64,000 nt of DNA from Peribacillus deserti (lineage in GTDB: Bacteria; Bacillota; Bacilli; Bacillales; DSM-1321): contig NZ_PGUY01000002.1 in assembly GCF_002863585.1 (NCBI RefSeq), positions 124,001 through 188,000 on the forward strand, in the 5' to 3' direction. Below, one piece after another: positions 8,419-18,700 of this stretch (within the stretch, counting starts at the first letter, position 1; every line of letters begins with the position of its first letter). A model generated the notes under the pieces. The model saw only the letters and a list, made by a program, of their open reading frames with translations, did not search any database and was not told the DNA's origin. Position numbers and translations under genes: made by a program.

Positions 8419-10422
8419 ATGAGATACATAAAATATGTTCTTTGTTTATCATTTTTATTGCTGCTAGCTGCATGCAGCAATGAGCCGCAGCCGGAAGACC
8501 GAATGGAAAAGTATGTGCAATCGTGGAACAAGCAGGATTATGCAAAAATGTATGATTACTTATCTACATCAGCTAAAAAGGAAATTTCCAAAAAGGAATT
8601 TACTGAGCGCTATAAAAATATCTATGAAGGCGTCGAGGCAAAGAATCTAAAAGTCACATACACAAAGCCTAAGGAAGAGAAAGACCATAAAGATGACAAA
8701 AAGGTCTCACTTCCATTCAATGTAAAAATGGATACAATGGCTGGACCGATTTCCTTCAAACAAAATGCGTCACTGGTTAAAGAAGAAAAAGAAAAAGAAA
8801 GCAACTGGTATGTAAACTGGAAACCAGGTTTTATATTCGCTGATCTAAAGAAGGGAGAAAAAGTTTCTGTTCAGGATATCCCGGCAGTACGCGGTGAAAT
8901 CGTCGATCGAAACGGTAAGGGACTGGCGCTGAACAGCGAGGTATATGAAATCAGCATGGTACCTCAAGAAATGGAAGACGAAGAAGCCATCTTGGACAGA
9001 GCTTCTCAATTGATGAAGCTGTCTAAAGAAGAGATTCGGGCCAAACTCAATCAGTCATGGGTTAAGCCGGGCTATGCCGTACCGATTATCAGCATTCCGG
9101 CAGATCAGATGAATCTTGCCCAGGAACTCGATTCCATCCCTTCTGTGTATGTAAATGAAAAAACTGCACGCGTATATCCATATAAAGAGGCTGCGGCTCA
9201 TTTAATTGGATACATCGGTTCGGTTACGGCAGAAGACCTTGAGCGGTTGAAGGATAAAGGATATACAGAAAGTGATGTCATCGGCAAGCGCGGTCTTGAA
9301 GAGTTGTTCCAGGAAAAGCTGAAGGGTGAATCCGGCGCCAGAATCGTCATTCAGGATAAGAACAAGGAAGAAAGAGTGTTAAAGGAAAAGCCAGCTAAAG
9401 AAGGAGAAAAAATCCAGCTTACAATAGATGCGGAGCTTCAAAAGAAGATTTTTGCAACGTATAAAGGAGATAGGGGTTCTGCAGCTGCTATCCAGCCTAA
9501 GACAGGTGAAACATTGGCACTCGTCAGCAGTCCATCCTTTGACCCGAATAAGTTTATTCTCGGGATGTCTAAAAAAGACCGGGATGCTTTAGACAACAAT
9601 AAAAATAACCCAACACTGAATCGATTCAGCTCACTATATGCACCAGGTTCGACAATGAAGCCATTAACAGCAGCAGTAGCTCTCCAATCGGGCATTGATC
9701 CGGACAAAACCATGAACGTCAGCGGCCTTAAGTGGCAAAAGTCCAAAAGCTGGGGTAATTACTACGTGACAAGAGTTCATGATTATGGCAAGCCGGTTAA
9801 TATGAAGGAAGCCATGGTTTACTCTGACAACATTTATTTTGCCCAGCAGGCACTGAACGTTGGAAAGGACAAGTTCACCGAAGGACTGAAGAAGTTCGGC
9901 TTTGAAGAAAAGCTTCCTTATGACTATCCGATACCAGGATCAAAGATCGGGGCATTGGATAATGAAATCCAGCTTGCTGACAGCGGATACGGACAGGCGC
10001 AGATTCAAATGTCTACACTTCACCTTGCAGCTGCTTATACACCGTTCGTTAACGAAGGGAATTTAATGAAACCAAGCCTTCTTTTAAATGATCCTGATAA
10101 AGGAAGTGTGTGGAAGGAAAAAGCGGTAGACCCTGCTCAGGCAGCTGCTGTACTGGATAAAATGAAAGCAGTGATACAAGAACCTAAGGGCACAGGACAC
10201 TCTGCTGCTGAATTGAAGATTCCATTAGCTGGGAAGACGGGAACAGCTGAGATTAAACAAAAACAGGGAGAAAAAGGTACTGAGAATGGCTGGTTTGTTG
10301 TAACGAATCCAGAAAAACCAGAATGGATCCTATCCATGGTTGTAGAAAGTGTAGAGAAAAAGCAGGGAAGCATGCATGTGGTGGATAAAGTGAAGTCAAT
10401 TGTAAAAGCCATGAATAAGTAA
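8419..10422 (+). CDS. pbpC: class B penicillin-binding protein (PBP3/PbpC type)
   Basis: The protein has 667 residues. A lipoprotein signal ends at LLAAC. A MecA_N/NTF2-like domain (about 25-145) precedes a PBP-dimer domain (about 150-340) and a transpeptidase domain. The active-site motifs are Ser411 in STMK, SDN at 469 and KTG at 606. The protein cross-links peptidoglycan at the outer membrane face; this domain order is that of B. subtilis PbpC and staphylococcal PBP2a, which are low-affinity enzymes. Length agrees with PbpC. GGAGG at 8409-8413 precedes the ATG and a strong terminator follows, so it is probably monocistronic. Low beta-lactam affinity is only a family-based expectation. Confidence 0.92.
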   Translation: MRYIKYVLCLSFLLLLAACSNEPQPEDRMEKYVQSWNKQDYAKMYDYLSTSAKKEISKKEFTERYKNIYEGVEAKNLKVTYTKPKEEKDHKDDKKVSLPFNVKMDTMAGPISFKQNASLVKEEKEKESNWYVNWKPGFIFADLKKGEKVSVQDIPAVRGEIVDRNGKGLALNSEVYEISMVPQEMEDEEAILDRASQLMKLSKEEIRAKLNQSWVKPGYAVPIISIPADQMNLAQELDSIPSVYVNEKTARVYPYKEAAAHLIGYIGSVTAEDLERLKDKGYTESDVIGKRGLEELFQEKLKGESGARIVIQDKNKEERVLKEKPAKEGEKIQLTIDAELQKKIFATYKGDRGSAAAIQPKTGETLALVSSPSFDPNKFILGMSKKDRDALDNNKNNPTLNRFSSLYAPGSTMKPLTAAVALQSGIDPDKTMNVSGLKWQKSKSWGNYYVTRVHDYGKPVNMKEAMVYSDNIYFAQQALNVGKDKFTEGLKKFGFEEKLPYDYPIPGSKIGALDNEIQLADSGYGQAQIQMSTLHLAAAYTPFVNEGNLMKPSLLLNDPDKGSVWKEKAVDPAQAAAVLDKMKAVIQEPKGTGHSAAELKIPLAGKTGTAEIKQKQGEKGTENGWFVVTNPEKPEWILSMVVESVEKKQGSMHVVDKVKSIVKAMNK

Positions 10423-10426
10423 TGAG

Positions 10427-10458
10427 TAGGACTGCAGTTCAGACTGCAGTCCTATTTT
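10427..10458 (+). terminator. intrinsic terminator of pbpC
   Basis: An 11-bp stem (AGGACTGCAGT/ACTGCAGTCCT) is followed by ATTTTTATT. It starts four bases after the pbpC stop codon. Confidence 0.88.
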
Positions 10459-10951
10459 TATTAAGTGGAAGCTTATAGGAGGCTTTGAAAAATCTGGTTA
10501 CGTAAGGTCTGCGCAATGTTGTTGTAACGCGAATGCAATAAACATGGAAGGTATTGCAAATGAATGAGACTACAGAATTAAACCTTTTTATCTATAAAAA
10601 TGAATGTTTTTCCATTAATAACATATATTCGTAAAGTGATTTAAAAACAGGAGGTTTACAAAGATAAGAAAAATTGGTAAGATTTACTATGATTAAAAGT
10701 TGAAAAAATGCAAAAAAAGCTAGAAATTGTTAAAAATATGTATTATTATAGGTTTACAGGAACGGTTTGGAAGAAAATCTGGATGGTTCTTGAAAATTTG
10801 TAAGATTTAGATTGGTAGAATGATATCGAAGGGATTCTAGCAACTAGGTCCAAAGACGTGTGTTTTGTAAGTCATTGAGGTTTTGTATTTTTACCAAATA
10901 CATAATTCCAATGCACTACTTTTTCATATTCGAAGGGAGAAAACTTACCAA
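10459..10951 (+). other. long non-coding leader region of the S-layer gene
   Basis: No convincing gene is seen in these 490 bases. The region is A/T rich. An AGGAGG-like site at 10650-10656 is not followed by a start codon apart from an ATA reading of ten codons. S-layer genes commonly have multiple promoters and long stable leaders, so this is the likely place for them. Confidence 0.5.
10813..10821 (+). promoter_or_regulatory. candidate extended -10 promoter of the S-layer gene
   Basis: TGG-TAGAAT matches an extended -10 element. A TTGAAA hexamer lies about 20 bases upstream, longer than ideal spacing. It would give a leader of about 125 bases. Other promoters in the region are possible. 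Confidence 0.35.
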
Positions 10952-13786
10952 ATGAGTAAAAAGAAAGCTATTAAACTTGCAACAGCTACAGCGATCGCTG
11001 CATCAGCATTCGCAGCAGTAGCACCAGTTCAATCAGAAGCTGCTACAAAGAAATTAACACTAAACGACGTGGTTTTCGGAGCAGAGTCAACTATTGTTGC
11101 TCCGTACAAAGAAATGGTTAAAACAAAACCAGGATACGTTGCATCAGGTGCAAAAGTTGCTGACCTTTACAAAAAAAGTATTGCGAAATACAACGAAGCA
11201 GTAGCATGGGTTAACAAGAACGCTTCTGCTAAATACAAGCCAGGTGCACTAGCAAAACTTAAATCTTACAAAGCATATGCAGACCGCACTGTGAACTACC
11301 CAGCTGCTATTAAAGCAACTCAAGATTTCCAACGCGGTATCTCAGCTGCTATCAAAAACCCAACGGACGATGGACTTGAAAAAGCTCTTGCTGATTTAAA
11401 AGATCCTAAAAATTCAGGTCATTTAGCAATTGCAAAAGTATATGGAACAACTGTTCGTGCTGGTTTGACTCAAGGTTTCGGTAACGGAAATACTAAGTTA
11501 ACTGCACAAGTTGAAGCTGCTATTGCAAACCTTCCAGCTAAAGTTAGATCTGTAAGTGCGATTAACGGTAAACAATTAGTAGTTAAATTCAACAAACCTG
11601 TAGATGAAACTACTGCTGAACTTATTGGTAACTATAGCTTCTCTGATGGAAACTCAGTTGTTGCAAACGGAGCTGAACTTCAAGAAGACGGAAAATCTGT
11701 AAAATTAACTTTAACTTCTGCTTATGACAACACTAAGACTCACTCAGTTGCTGTAACAGTTGAAGATGTTAAGGTTGATGGTACAGTAGATACTACTTTC
11801 CCGATTTTCACAAGTGTCGTATCTATCAGCGATACAGCTAAAGCAGAAGTTTCTGGAGTAACAGCTGTTACAAACACTAATAGTGTAACTTCAGTAACGG
11901 TTGATTTCTCTGAGCCAATTGCTTCAGGTGCTGCCTTCAAGGTAAATGGTTCAAGCGTTAATGCAGTTTACAACGCTGGCGATACTTCAGCTACTCTTTC
12001 TGTACCAGCTGGATTAGCAGTGGGTTCTACACACAAAGTTGAAGTAGTTAACCTAACTGACCTATCTGGTAACGTAAATGCTGTTGCTTCAAAAGATTTC
12101 ACAGTAACAAAAGACGTTAACCTTCCAGTTGTTTCTTCAATCGTAGCTCAAGGTGATAACCAGTTATTAGTAACTTTCAGCAAGAACATGAAAAATGATG
12201 CAGCTGCACAAGCTAACCTTGCTACTAACCTTAAAGTTAAAAACGATGTTTACGGTGATGTACGTGTAACTTCTGTAACTCCAGTGAACCGAACTTCAAA
12301 AACTCAATTTGTAGTTCAATTGAACACTACAGATGCTGCTTCTTTATACAGCACAACAAAAACATCTCATAACCTAACTGCTTTGTTTGTGGATAACACA
12401 ATTGAAGACTACTTAGGAAATAAGTTAGCTGGAACTACAAGAACTCTAACAATTTCAAAAGATTCTGTATCTCCAGAAGTTACAGGTGTTTCTTACAAGA
12501 AGAACTCAGCTGGTAAAGTAACTTCAGTAGTTGTTAATTTCAGTGAAGGTGTTAAAGCAAATGCAGCTCTTGCTTTCCCTGCTACATTAGTTAATGAAAA
12601 CGGAGTAATCGTAAATACAAGCGATGTTCTTTCAACTATCGGAACAGCAAACGTTGCTAAAGGTGACAAGTCTGCTGAGTTTACGCTTTCAACTCCGCAA
12701 ACAGTTTCTGGCAAATACTCTGTAGGATTTGCAACTGCGTGGGTTGAGGATAATTCTTTAGCTGAAAATGATTCAAAAGCTTACACAACTACTGTAGACT
12801 TTGGTGCTTCTCAAGCTGCTGGAGATTACACAATTGCTGCTGGAAGTGTTACAAACAGTGGTACTAACGTAATCCGAGTTGTATTCCCAGAAGCTGTTAA
12901 AGGAGGAGCGGTAGCTGGTTCAGCAACTGATGCTTCTCGTTACACTATTAACGGAAGAGCTTTACCTGCTGGAACAACTATTACATTGAATGCTGCTTCT
13001 CAAAATGCAGCTGCTCAAACTATTGCTACAATCACATTACCAGCACAAAGTGTTGAAACTTCTGATAATGCTGCAATCTTCACAATTAACGGAGTTCAAA
13101 CTTTAACTGGTAAGACAAATAAATCTTTCACAAAAGCACTTGTTATCACTGATAACGTAAGCCCAGTTCTTCAAAATGCACGTGTACTTGATAACAAAAC
13201 TATTGAATTAACTTACAGCGAAGCTCTTGATGCTTTAAATGCTGCAAGTGTTGGTTCTGAGTTCACTATCTACCAAGGTACAACTGCTCTTACTCTTACT
13301 GATGCTGAATTAACAGCTAGCAGCGTAAGTGGCTTTGGTACAAAAGTACGCCTGACTGTATCTAAAGATACTCCAGTTGCTGCTGTTCCTGCTACTGCAA
13401 CAAAAAGTGGTGCAGCTGCTGCAAAAGTAACTGTAACTGATGGAGATAAAGCTACTAAAGCTGCAGTATACAACTACACAATTGCTAATGGTACTGGTAC
13501 CAACGACGGTAAATTGGTTGTTAAAACAGGTACTACAGAAGTTGTTGCTTTAGATGCTAATGGCGATGCTACTTTCACTGTTGATGGTGTAACTGTTGCA
13601 GTTGATGGAGCTGTTCTAAATGACGCATTCACATTAACAACTACTGCTCCTGTAGCTGCAACGTCTACTGCTACTACACTGGACCTTTCAAAAGACCTAA
13701 GCATTGAAACAGGTACTGCTGTAGATGTTGATGACGTAGCTCACAACCTACAAAAAGCTAACGTAAAAGTTAACGTTTCTAAGTAA
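10952..13786 (+). CDS. SbsC-type S-layer protein
   Basis: The protein has 944 residues. The signal peptide ends VQSEAA. Residues about 30-200 are helical and rich in Ala, Lys and Tyr, resembling the wall-polymer-binding N-terminus of Geobacillus SbsC. The SbsC-like junction VRSVSAINGKQL opens a series of Ig-like beta domains to the C-terminus, many beginning with 'VTGV' and 'VVNFSEGV' type motifs. There are no SLH motifs. It should self-assemble as the surface lattice. Codon use is strongly skewed to GCT, GTT, AAC and CAA, unlike the neighbours, as expected for very high expression. The ATG at 10952 follows AGGGAG with spacing of about eleven; longer starts would disrupt the signal peptide. 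Confidence 0.88.
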   Translation: MSKKKAIKLATATAIAASAFAAVAPVQSEAATKKLTLNDVVFGAESTIVAPYKEMVKTKPGYVASGAKVADLYKKSIAKYNEAVAWVNKNASAKYKPGALAKLKSYKAYADRTVNYPAAIKATQDFQRGISAAIKNPTDDGLEKALADLKDPKNSGHLAIAKVYGTTVRAGLTQGFGNGNTKLTAQVEAAIANLPAKVRSVSAINGKQLVVKFNKPVDETTAELIGNYSFSDGNSVVANGAELQEDGKSVKLTLTSAYDNTKTHSVAVTVEDVKVDGTVDTTFPIFTSVVSISDTAKAEVSGVTAVTNTNSVTSVTVDFSEPIASGAAFKVNGSSVNAVYNAGDTSATLSVPAGLAVGSTHKVEVVNLTDLSGNVNAVASKDFTVTKDVNLPVVSSIVAQGDNQLLVTFSKNMKNDAAAQANLATNLKVKNDVYGDVRVTSVTPVNRTSKTQFVVQLNTTDAASLYSTTKTSHNLTALFVDNTIEDYLGNKLAGTTRTLTISKDSVSPEVTGVSYKKNSAGKVTSVVVNFSEGVKANAALAFPATLVNENGVIVNTSDVLSTIGTANVAKGDKSAEFTLSTPQTVSGKYSVGFATAWVEDNSLAENDSKAYTTTVDFGASQAAGDYTIAAGSVTNSGTNVIRVVFPEAVKGGAVAGSATDASRYTINGRALPAGTTITLNAASQNAAAQTIATITLPAQSVETSDNAAIFTINGVQTLTGKTNKSFTKALVITDNVSPVLQNARVLDNKTIELTYSEALDALNAASVGSEFTIYQGTTALTLTDAELTASSVSGFGTKVRLTVSKDTPVAAVPATATKSGAAAAKVTVTDGDKATKAAVYNYTIANGTGTNDGKLVVKTGTTEVVALDANGDATFTVDGVTVAVDGAVLNDAFTLTTTAPVAATSTATTLDLSKDLSIETGTAVDVDDVAHNLQKANVKVNVSK

Positions 13787-13797
13787 TATGCTTCAAG

Positions 13798-13826
13798 AAA
13801 AGGGACCTCTTGTAGGTCCCTTTTTT
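13798..13826 (+). terminator. intrinsic terminator of the S-layer gene
   Basis: A stem AAGGGACCT/AGGTCCCTT with a short loop and a run of six T. It lies eleven bases after the S-layer stop codon. Confidence 0.9.
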
Positions 13827-14047
13827 AATACGAATTTATGGTTTTTTAACCATTAGTATTATAGAAAATAACCCCATGATTGCTACGATGCTCCCTTCAT
13901 GCAAATGCATAATTGTGGGGTGTAAAAACAAATAGAGAGTTTTAAAACTCTCTCAGCTTGTAGACAAAGTCTATTAATTTTAGTCTTGTCTACAAGCTTT
14001 TTTTGTATAATGGAGGTAGAAAATCTTAGTTAGTGGGGGTTTTTTAG

Positions 14048-14550
14048 ATGTTATCAAAGCGTTCAGAAGATAATCGTCTCCAAATTAAAAGGTTGCTCTT
14101 GATCAACTTGTTCCTGCGGACCATTTGGTCCGGATAATTGAAAGGGCTATCAATTTTGATTTCATTTATACGCTGGTTGAGGATAAATACAGTCACGATA
14201 ACGGTCGGCCAAGTATAGATCCTGTAGTGCTTATTAAAATGGTGTTTATCCAATACCTTTTCGGTATTCGATCTATGCGTCAAACCATACGTGAAATTGA
14301 AACGAATGTTGCTTACCGCTGGTTCCTGGGGTACGGCTTCACAGAAAAGATTCCCCATTTCTCTACCTTTGGTAAAAACTATGTACGCCGGTTCCATGAT
14401 TCGGATCTCTTTGAACAAATTTTCTATAAGATCCTTAAAGAAGCAATGGATAAAAAACTGGTAGACCCTTCTATTGCTTTCATCGATTCCACGCATGTAA
14501 AGGCAAGTGCCAATAAAAAGAAATTCAATAAGACAGTCGTCCAAGTGGAA
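14048..14550 (+). pseudogene. IS1182-family transposase, N-terminal part
   Basis: From ATG 14048 the frame reads MLSKRSEDNRLQIK and then shifts near 14093; the next frame reads VALDQLVPADHLVRI and continues to NKTVVQVETK near 14550. It includes the DDE-type first catalytic stretch AFIDSTHVKASANK. It aligns with the first half of the transposase in the element at 36.4-38.0 kb. It is inactive because of the frameshift and because the following part is inverted. Confidence 0.85.
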
Positions 14551-15118
14551 ACAAAGTACTGGACAATCTGCACATATCCGAGAATCTGAAACATACTGTT
14601 TATACCCTTCCCGAGTCGTAGTTTTATAGCTCAGTACCTGTCCTTCCGGACATAGGTAACAATCATAATGTTCATCATATACATATTCGTACTTCTTGAA
14701 GAACCCGTCCTTTGTCATTGGCCTTGTGTAAGGCATTACAGGCCTAATCTCATTGTCCATCATGAGTTTTGAAATGTACGGAGTTTTGTATCCAGCATCA
14801 ACAGCTACCGCTTCGGGTTTCTGTACCTTTATCATCACTTCTTCAAGCAGCTTATCGAACATCCGACTGTCATGTACATTGGCTCCTGAAACTTTGGTTG
14901 CCAGAATAAACCCTCGCGAATCACAAGCTGTATGAAAGGAATAGGCAAACAGCTTTTCACGTTCATCCTTCACATAATAGCCGCTCTCGGGATCGGTGGT
15001 GCTGACCTTAATTTCCTTAGTTTCCTCTTTCGTTTGTGGGGGAAGAGACTTTTTTCCATGCATCTCACGATCGGAGTTAATTTCTTCGTCTAACTGATGT
15101 TGGTAACTCCTTATTCTT
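14550..15118 (-). pseudogene. IS1182-family transposase, inverted middle part
   Basis: On the minus strand the frame reads from RSYQHQLDEEINSDRE near 15110 through TTDPESGYYVKDE and VAVDAGYKTP to ICADCPVL near 14553, where homology stops. It picks up at the residue where the plus-strand fragment stops, so the two together equal about three quarters of one transposase. The reading frame runs on to 14044 without homology. This shows an internal inversion followed by loss of the 3' end. Confidence 0.82.
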
Positions 15119-15210
15119 TTGTTTTGGAGAAGGTGTAAAAAATGCGAAATAAGAAACCGTAAGTTATTAAAAAATGTTTGTGGGGATATCAATATTCAGG
15201 GTGTTTTGAC

Positions 15211-15534
15211 ATGAAGGAAAAGCAAATTGCTATTGATACTACAGAAAATCAACTACAACAGATAATGGAAACTTGGAGCAAGCCATATTGTACCAAAAAC
15301 AAACAGTCACGGCGAATCCGTGTTCTATTTCTATTACAAAATCAAGAGTGTTGGTTTAAAAGCCAGATAAAGTTGCTCGATATGCAAGCATTTAAAAAGA
15401 AACTGGCGGCTTTGAATCGTTCAATTACTTTTAATTTAGTACTTTTAAATTCTTCTTCAGACACTGTTACAGTCTCTGGTGCTTCTACTGGCGATGCATT
15501 AAACATAGATGGTCCTCTAACTAAACAGGTATAA
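15211..15534 (+). CDS. hypothetical protein
   Basis: The protein would have 107 residues from the ATG at 15211, preceded by a modest AGGGTG site. The N-terminus is charged (MKEKQIAIDTTENQL), the centre basic and aromatic (SRRIRVLFLLQNQECWFK), and the end Ser/Thr/Asp rich. No family is recognised. It lies between the IS remnant and a large surface protein gene and might itself be a remnant of a gene broken by the IS. A second open stretch with a strong ribosome site follows 25 bases later. Confidence 0.4.
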   Translation: MKEKQIAIDTTENQLQQIMETWSKPYCTKNKQSRRIRVLFLLQNQECWFKSQIKLLDMQAFKKKLAALNRSITFNLVLLNSSSDTVTVSGASTGDALNIDGPLTKQV

Positions 15535-15559
15535 ACTCACTGTTAAGGAGGGAGACAAA

Positions 15560-15733
15560 ATAACTGTTAATGATAGCTTTATCATTAATTCTGCTACATT
15601 ATCAGAATCTACACCATTGAATGCTTTTTTATGTATATGGATTATTAGAAAACACGCTGAAATGAATCTTTGTGAAATAACAGATAACAAGTTGTCGACA
15701 AATTCTGAAAAATATAGAATACGCTCTCTTTAA
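15560..15733 (+). CDS. possible small ORF with non-standard ATA start
   Basis: A near-perfect ribosome site AAGGAGGGA (15545-15553) is followed seven bases later by ATA and 57 open codons ending in TAA. The product would begin INVNDSFIIN-like (read with ATA) and ends KYRIRSL. No ATG, GTG or TTG start is present at the right distance. Either the start codon has mutated, making this a pseudogene, or ATA is used weakly. No family is recognised. Confidence 0.25.
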   Translation: MTVNDSFIINSATLSESTPLNAFLCIWIIRKHAEMNLCEITDNKLSTNSEKYRIRSL

Positions 15734-15796
15734 ATGGTAAATTATTCTAAGTGATAGGAATAATTATCTATTTGATAAAGGGGGGACACCAGTTAA

Positions 15797-18700
15797 ATGG
15801 TCCATCAAAGCTGGTTGAAGAAATGTATTATGCTCGTGGTCATACTTTTATTAATTGCTGGGCAGTGGCCTTTACTTTCTTTAGCAGAAGATAACAAAAG
15901 CAGTAACGTCACAACGGAGGAAGTAGAATCTGAAGTACTTGCTATTGATGATCCGTCTTCTGATGAGGTCATTCCGGGAGGGCAGACTATTCAGGTGCAA
16001 ACTATTGAGAATGGATTATCACCAGAAGAGCTAGTCCGAAATATTGTTGGTGAAGGTGTTAAGGTTCAAGGTGTGAAGTATACAGGGGCCGGCACGGCAG
16101 CTGGTACATTCACCGATTCCAAAGTGAACCTGGGACTTAATAAAGGGATTATATTGAGTACTGGGGAGGCTAATGGAATAGCTGTTACTGGAGACTTTCC
16201 GGGTTATGGAATATCTCATGAGCTTCCGGGAGACCGTGATCTTGAAGAATTAGTTAAGGATCAGAGTTTCCCATCTGACCCGGACAATCCCGAAAACGAG
16301 CCGGATACACCGGAACAACTGAACAATCCGATAGACGAGTCTGATATACCGGAGGATCCTGACAATCCAGGATTTGAAAATAAAACACATGACGCTTCTA
16401 TACTTGAATTCGATTTTAAACCAAATAATAACAAAGTTTCCTTTCAGTATGTTATGGCTTCGGAAGAATATCCAGAGTATTTAAATTATAGCGACGTTTT
16501 TGGCTTTTTTGTTAACGGGAAGAATATTGCTCTTATTCCTCAAACCAATGAACCCGTGACCATAACGAATATCAACCATACAAAGAATAGTCAATATTAC
16601 AAATCAAATGAAGAACATACGTTTAACACTCAAATGGATGGCATGACCACAGTTCTTTCAGCTGAGGCCGCAGTTACACCAAACGAGTGGAATCATATGA
16701 AATTAGCTATAGCTGATTTCTCGGATACCGCCTATGATTCTAATGTGCTAATTAAAGCGAATAGTTTAAACGACCGTCCAGCTCAGCCCGGTTCATTCCG
16801 GATTGGTGGAATCAAACATACATACAGCCAAGCTAATGCGCTCGTAAAGACATTAGCAGTGCTAGAAACTGTCACAGCTGAAGTGGAAATTTTTCGTGAG
16901 AACGGAACAGACGGTGATATTACACTGGCATGGAACACAGTAGATGCAATGGGGACACTTATAGATCAGGGAACTGTTATGTTCGCTGATGGCGAAAGTG
17001 CCAAAAAAGTACAAATTTCGTTTCCTAAGACACAGACAGGAATTTATTTTAAATTAATGAGTGCAACAGGTGGAGCGGAAGTTGATTCGTCGGCAGGAGA
17101 GCGCAACCTTACTATAAAAGGAATAGAGGTACAGCAGTCAGATTGGTTTCTTACTCCTGGTAATAAAGAATCCTTAAAAGTAAATGCGAAGCTGACAAGT
17201 GATGACTTGGAAGAAGTAACGGATAAAGCAGTCTATAAATCTTCCAAACAAAATGTGGTTTCCGTAGACCAGTCTGGTGAAATGACCGCAGCTGCCCCTG
17301 GGGAGGCAGTAGTCACGATTACCTATATGGGGTTAGAAATCCAAATTGAAGTATTAGTCATAAAAGAAGAATCATCTTTAGAGAGGATAGAATTATCACA
17401 TGAATCACTAGTTTTGAAAACTGGCGGCGAAAAGCAGCTTCAAGTTATGGGAGTATATTCGGATAGCCAGACAATAAATTTAACAAATAAAGTGTCGTAT
17501 AGCTCTAGTGATGAAGAGATTGTAATAGTCTCCTCCCAAGGTCAAATAACGGGCGGTAAAGAGGGTAGCGCTAGTATTAATGTAAGCTTTGGCGATCTGC
17601 CAGCAAAAGTAATACCTGTGGAAGTTATTCATGAGCCGGAGTTAAAAGACATTTCATTTAAAGAACAGGAATACAGCTTGGAGACCGGACAGACTGTAAA
17701 ATTACTACTGTCCGCCTTATATGAAAATAGTAAATCGTCTGATATTACAACTGAGGCTGCTTATCAACTGGTCGAGGGTGATAGTGAGGCCGTAAAAATT
17801 GAAAACGGTTTTGTCACGATTTCTTCCCCTGGAGTATACAAGATAAAAGCCATATTTGAGTCAAAAGAAGCTGAAGTAACACTGAGAGTTAAAGAGCTGA
17901 CGGAAATCTTATTTGATCAAATCTCCCTCAATTTGAAAGAAAATGAAACTGTTCCATTAAAAGTTAGAGCCCACTATTCCAATGGGAATTCAGTAGAAGT
18001 AACAAATAAAACAGCATTTAAATCCTCAAATGAACAAGTGGCTATCGTTGAAAATGGAAAGCTAAAAGCATTAAGTGAAGGAAGTACAACTATTCAGGCA
18101 ATATTCAACGGAAAGGAAGCCACAGTACAAGTAACTGTAGAAAAAGCGAAAAAGCTAACTTCTATCACTTTTGATCAGAAAGAATATACCGTTACTCATG
18201 ATCAGGAAGTGCCATTTAAAGTAACAGCTGTTTATGACAATGGTGAAAATGAAGATATTACCTTGAAAAACATTTTTTCATTATCAAATATCGATGCTAT
18301 TAAGATTGCGGAGGGAAAGATATCAGGCTTAAAACCGGTAAAAGATAAGGTTTTCGTCAAAGCAGTATACGAAGGAAAAGAGGCGGAAGCAGAAGTCCTG
18401 GTTGCTCCGTATCTCAGTGAACTTCAAAGTGATGCCAATGCTATTGAAATAGAACAAGGGAAAACGAAGCAATTAACGATTAAGGCGATTTATTCTGACG
18501 AAAGTGAAAAAGATATAGCAGCAGAAGCCGTATATGAAGTAGAAAATCCCGGCATAGCGGCTGTATCAGCATCAGGAAACCTGCAAGCAATTTCTGAAGG
18601 TACAACGAAAGTTACTGGGAAGTATCAAGGAAAAGAGATTGCTTTCAACATTACAGTTAAAAAGCAGCCGGTCCCAGCTAAAACAGGATTTGAACTTGAG

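Larger units (their letters stand above)
13952..15118. mobile_element. rearranged IS1182-family element remnant
   Basis: The left end CTCAGCTTGTAGACAAA (13952-13968) matches the terminal repeats of the second IS1182-family copy at 36428-37975. It is followed by an internal hairpin with a T run and then by transposase sequence. The first third of the transposase is on the plus strand and the middle is on the minus strand; the C-terminal 85 or so residues and the right terminal repeat are absent. A perfect palindrome (GAGAGTTTT/AAAACTCTC) lies just outside the left end; palindromic targets are usual for this family. The right boundary is uncertain. Confidence 0.8.

Noticed and set aside
9438-9746. 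Open frames antisense to pbpC and to the large surface-protein genes
   Set aside because: They follow the codon pattern of the sense genes, lack ribosome sites and have no recognisable features.
13934-13953. Palindrome GAGAGTTTT/AAAACTCTC as an operator
   Set aside because: Its place directly next to the IS left end makes it more likely the insertion target or a relic of a terminator.
14044-15192. A 382-residue minus-strand open frame spanning the whole IS remnant
   Set aside because: Only the part from about 15110 to 14553 is transposase; the rest is the antisense of the plus-strand transposase fragment. It is not one protein.
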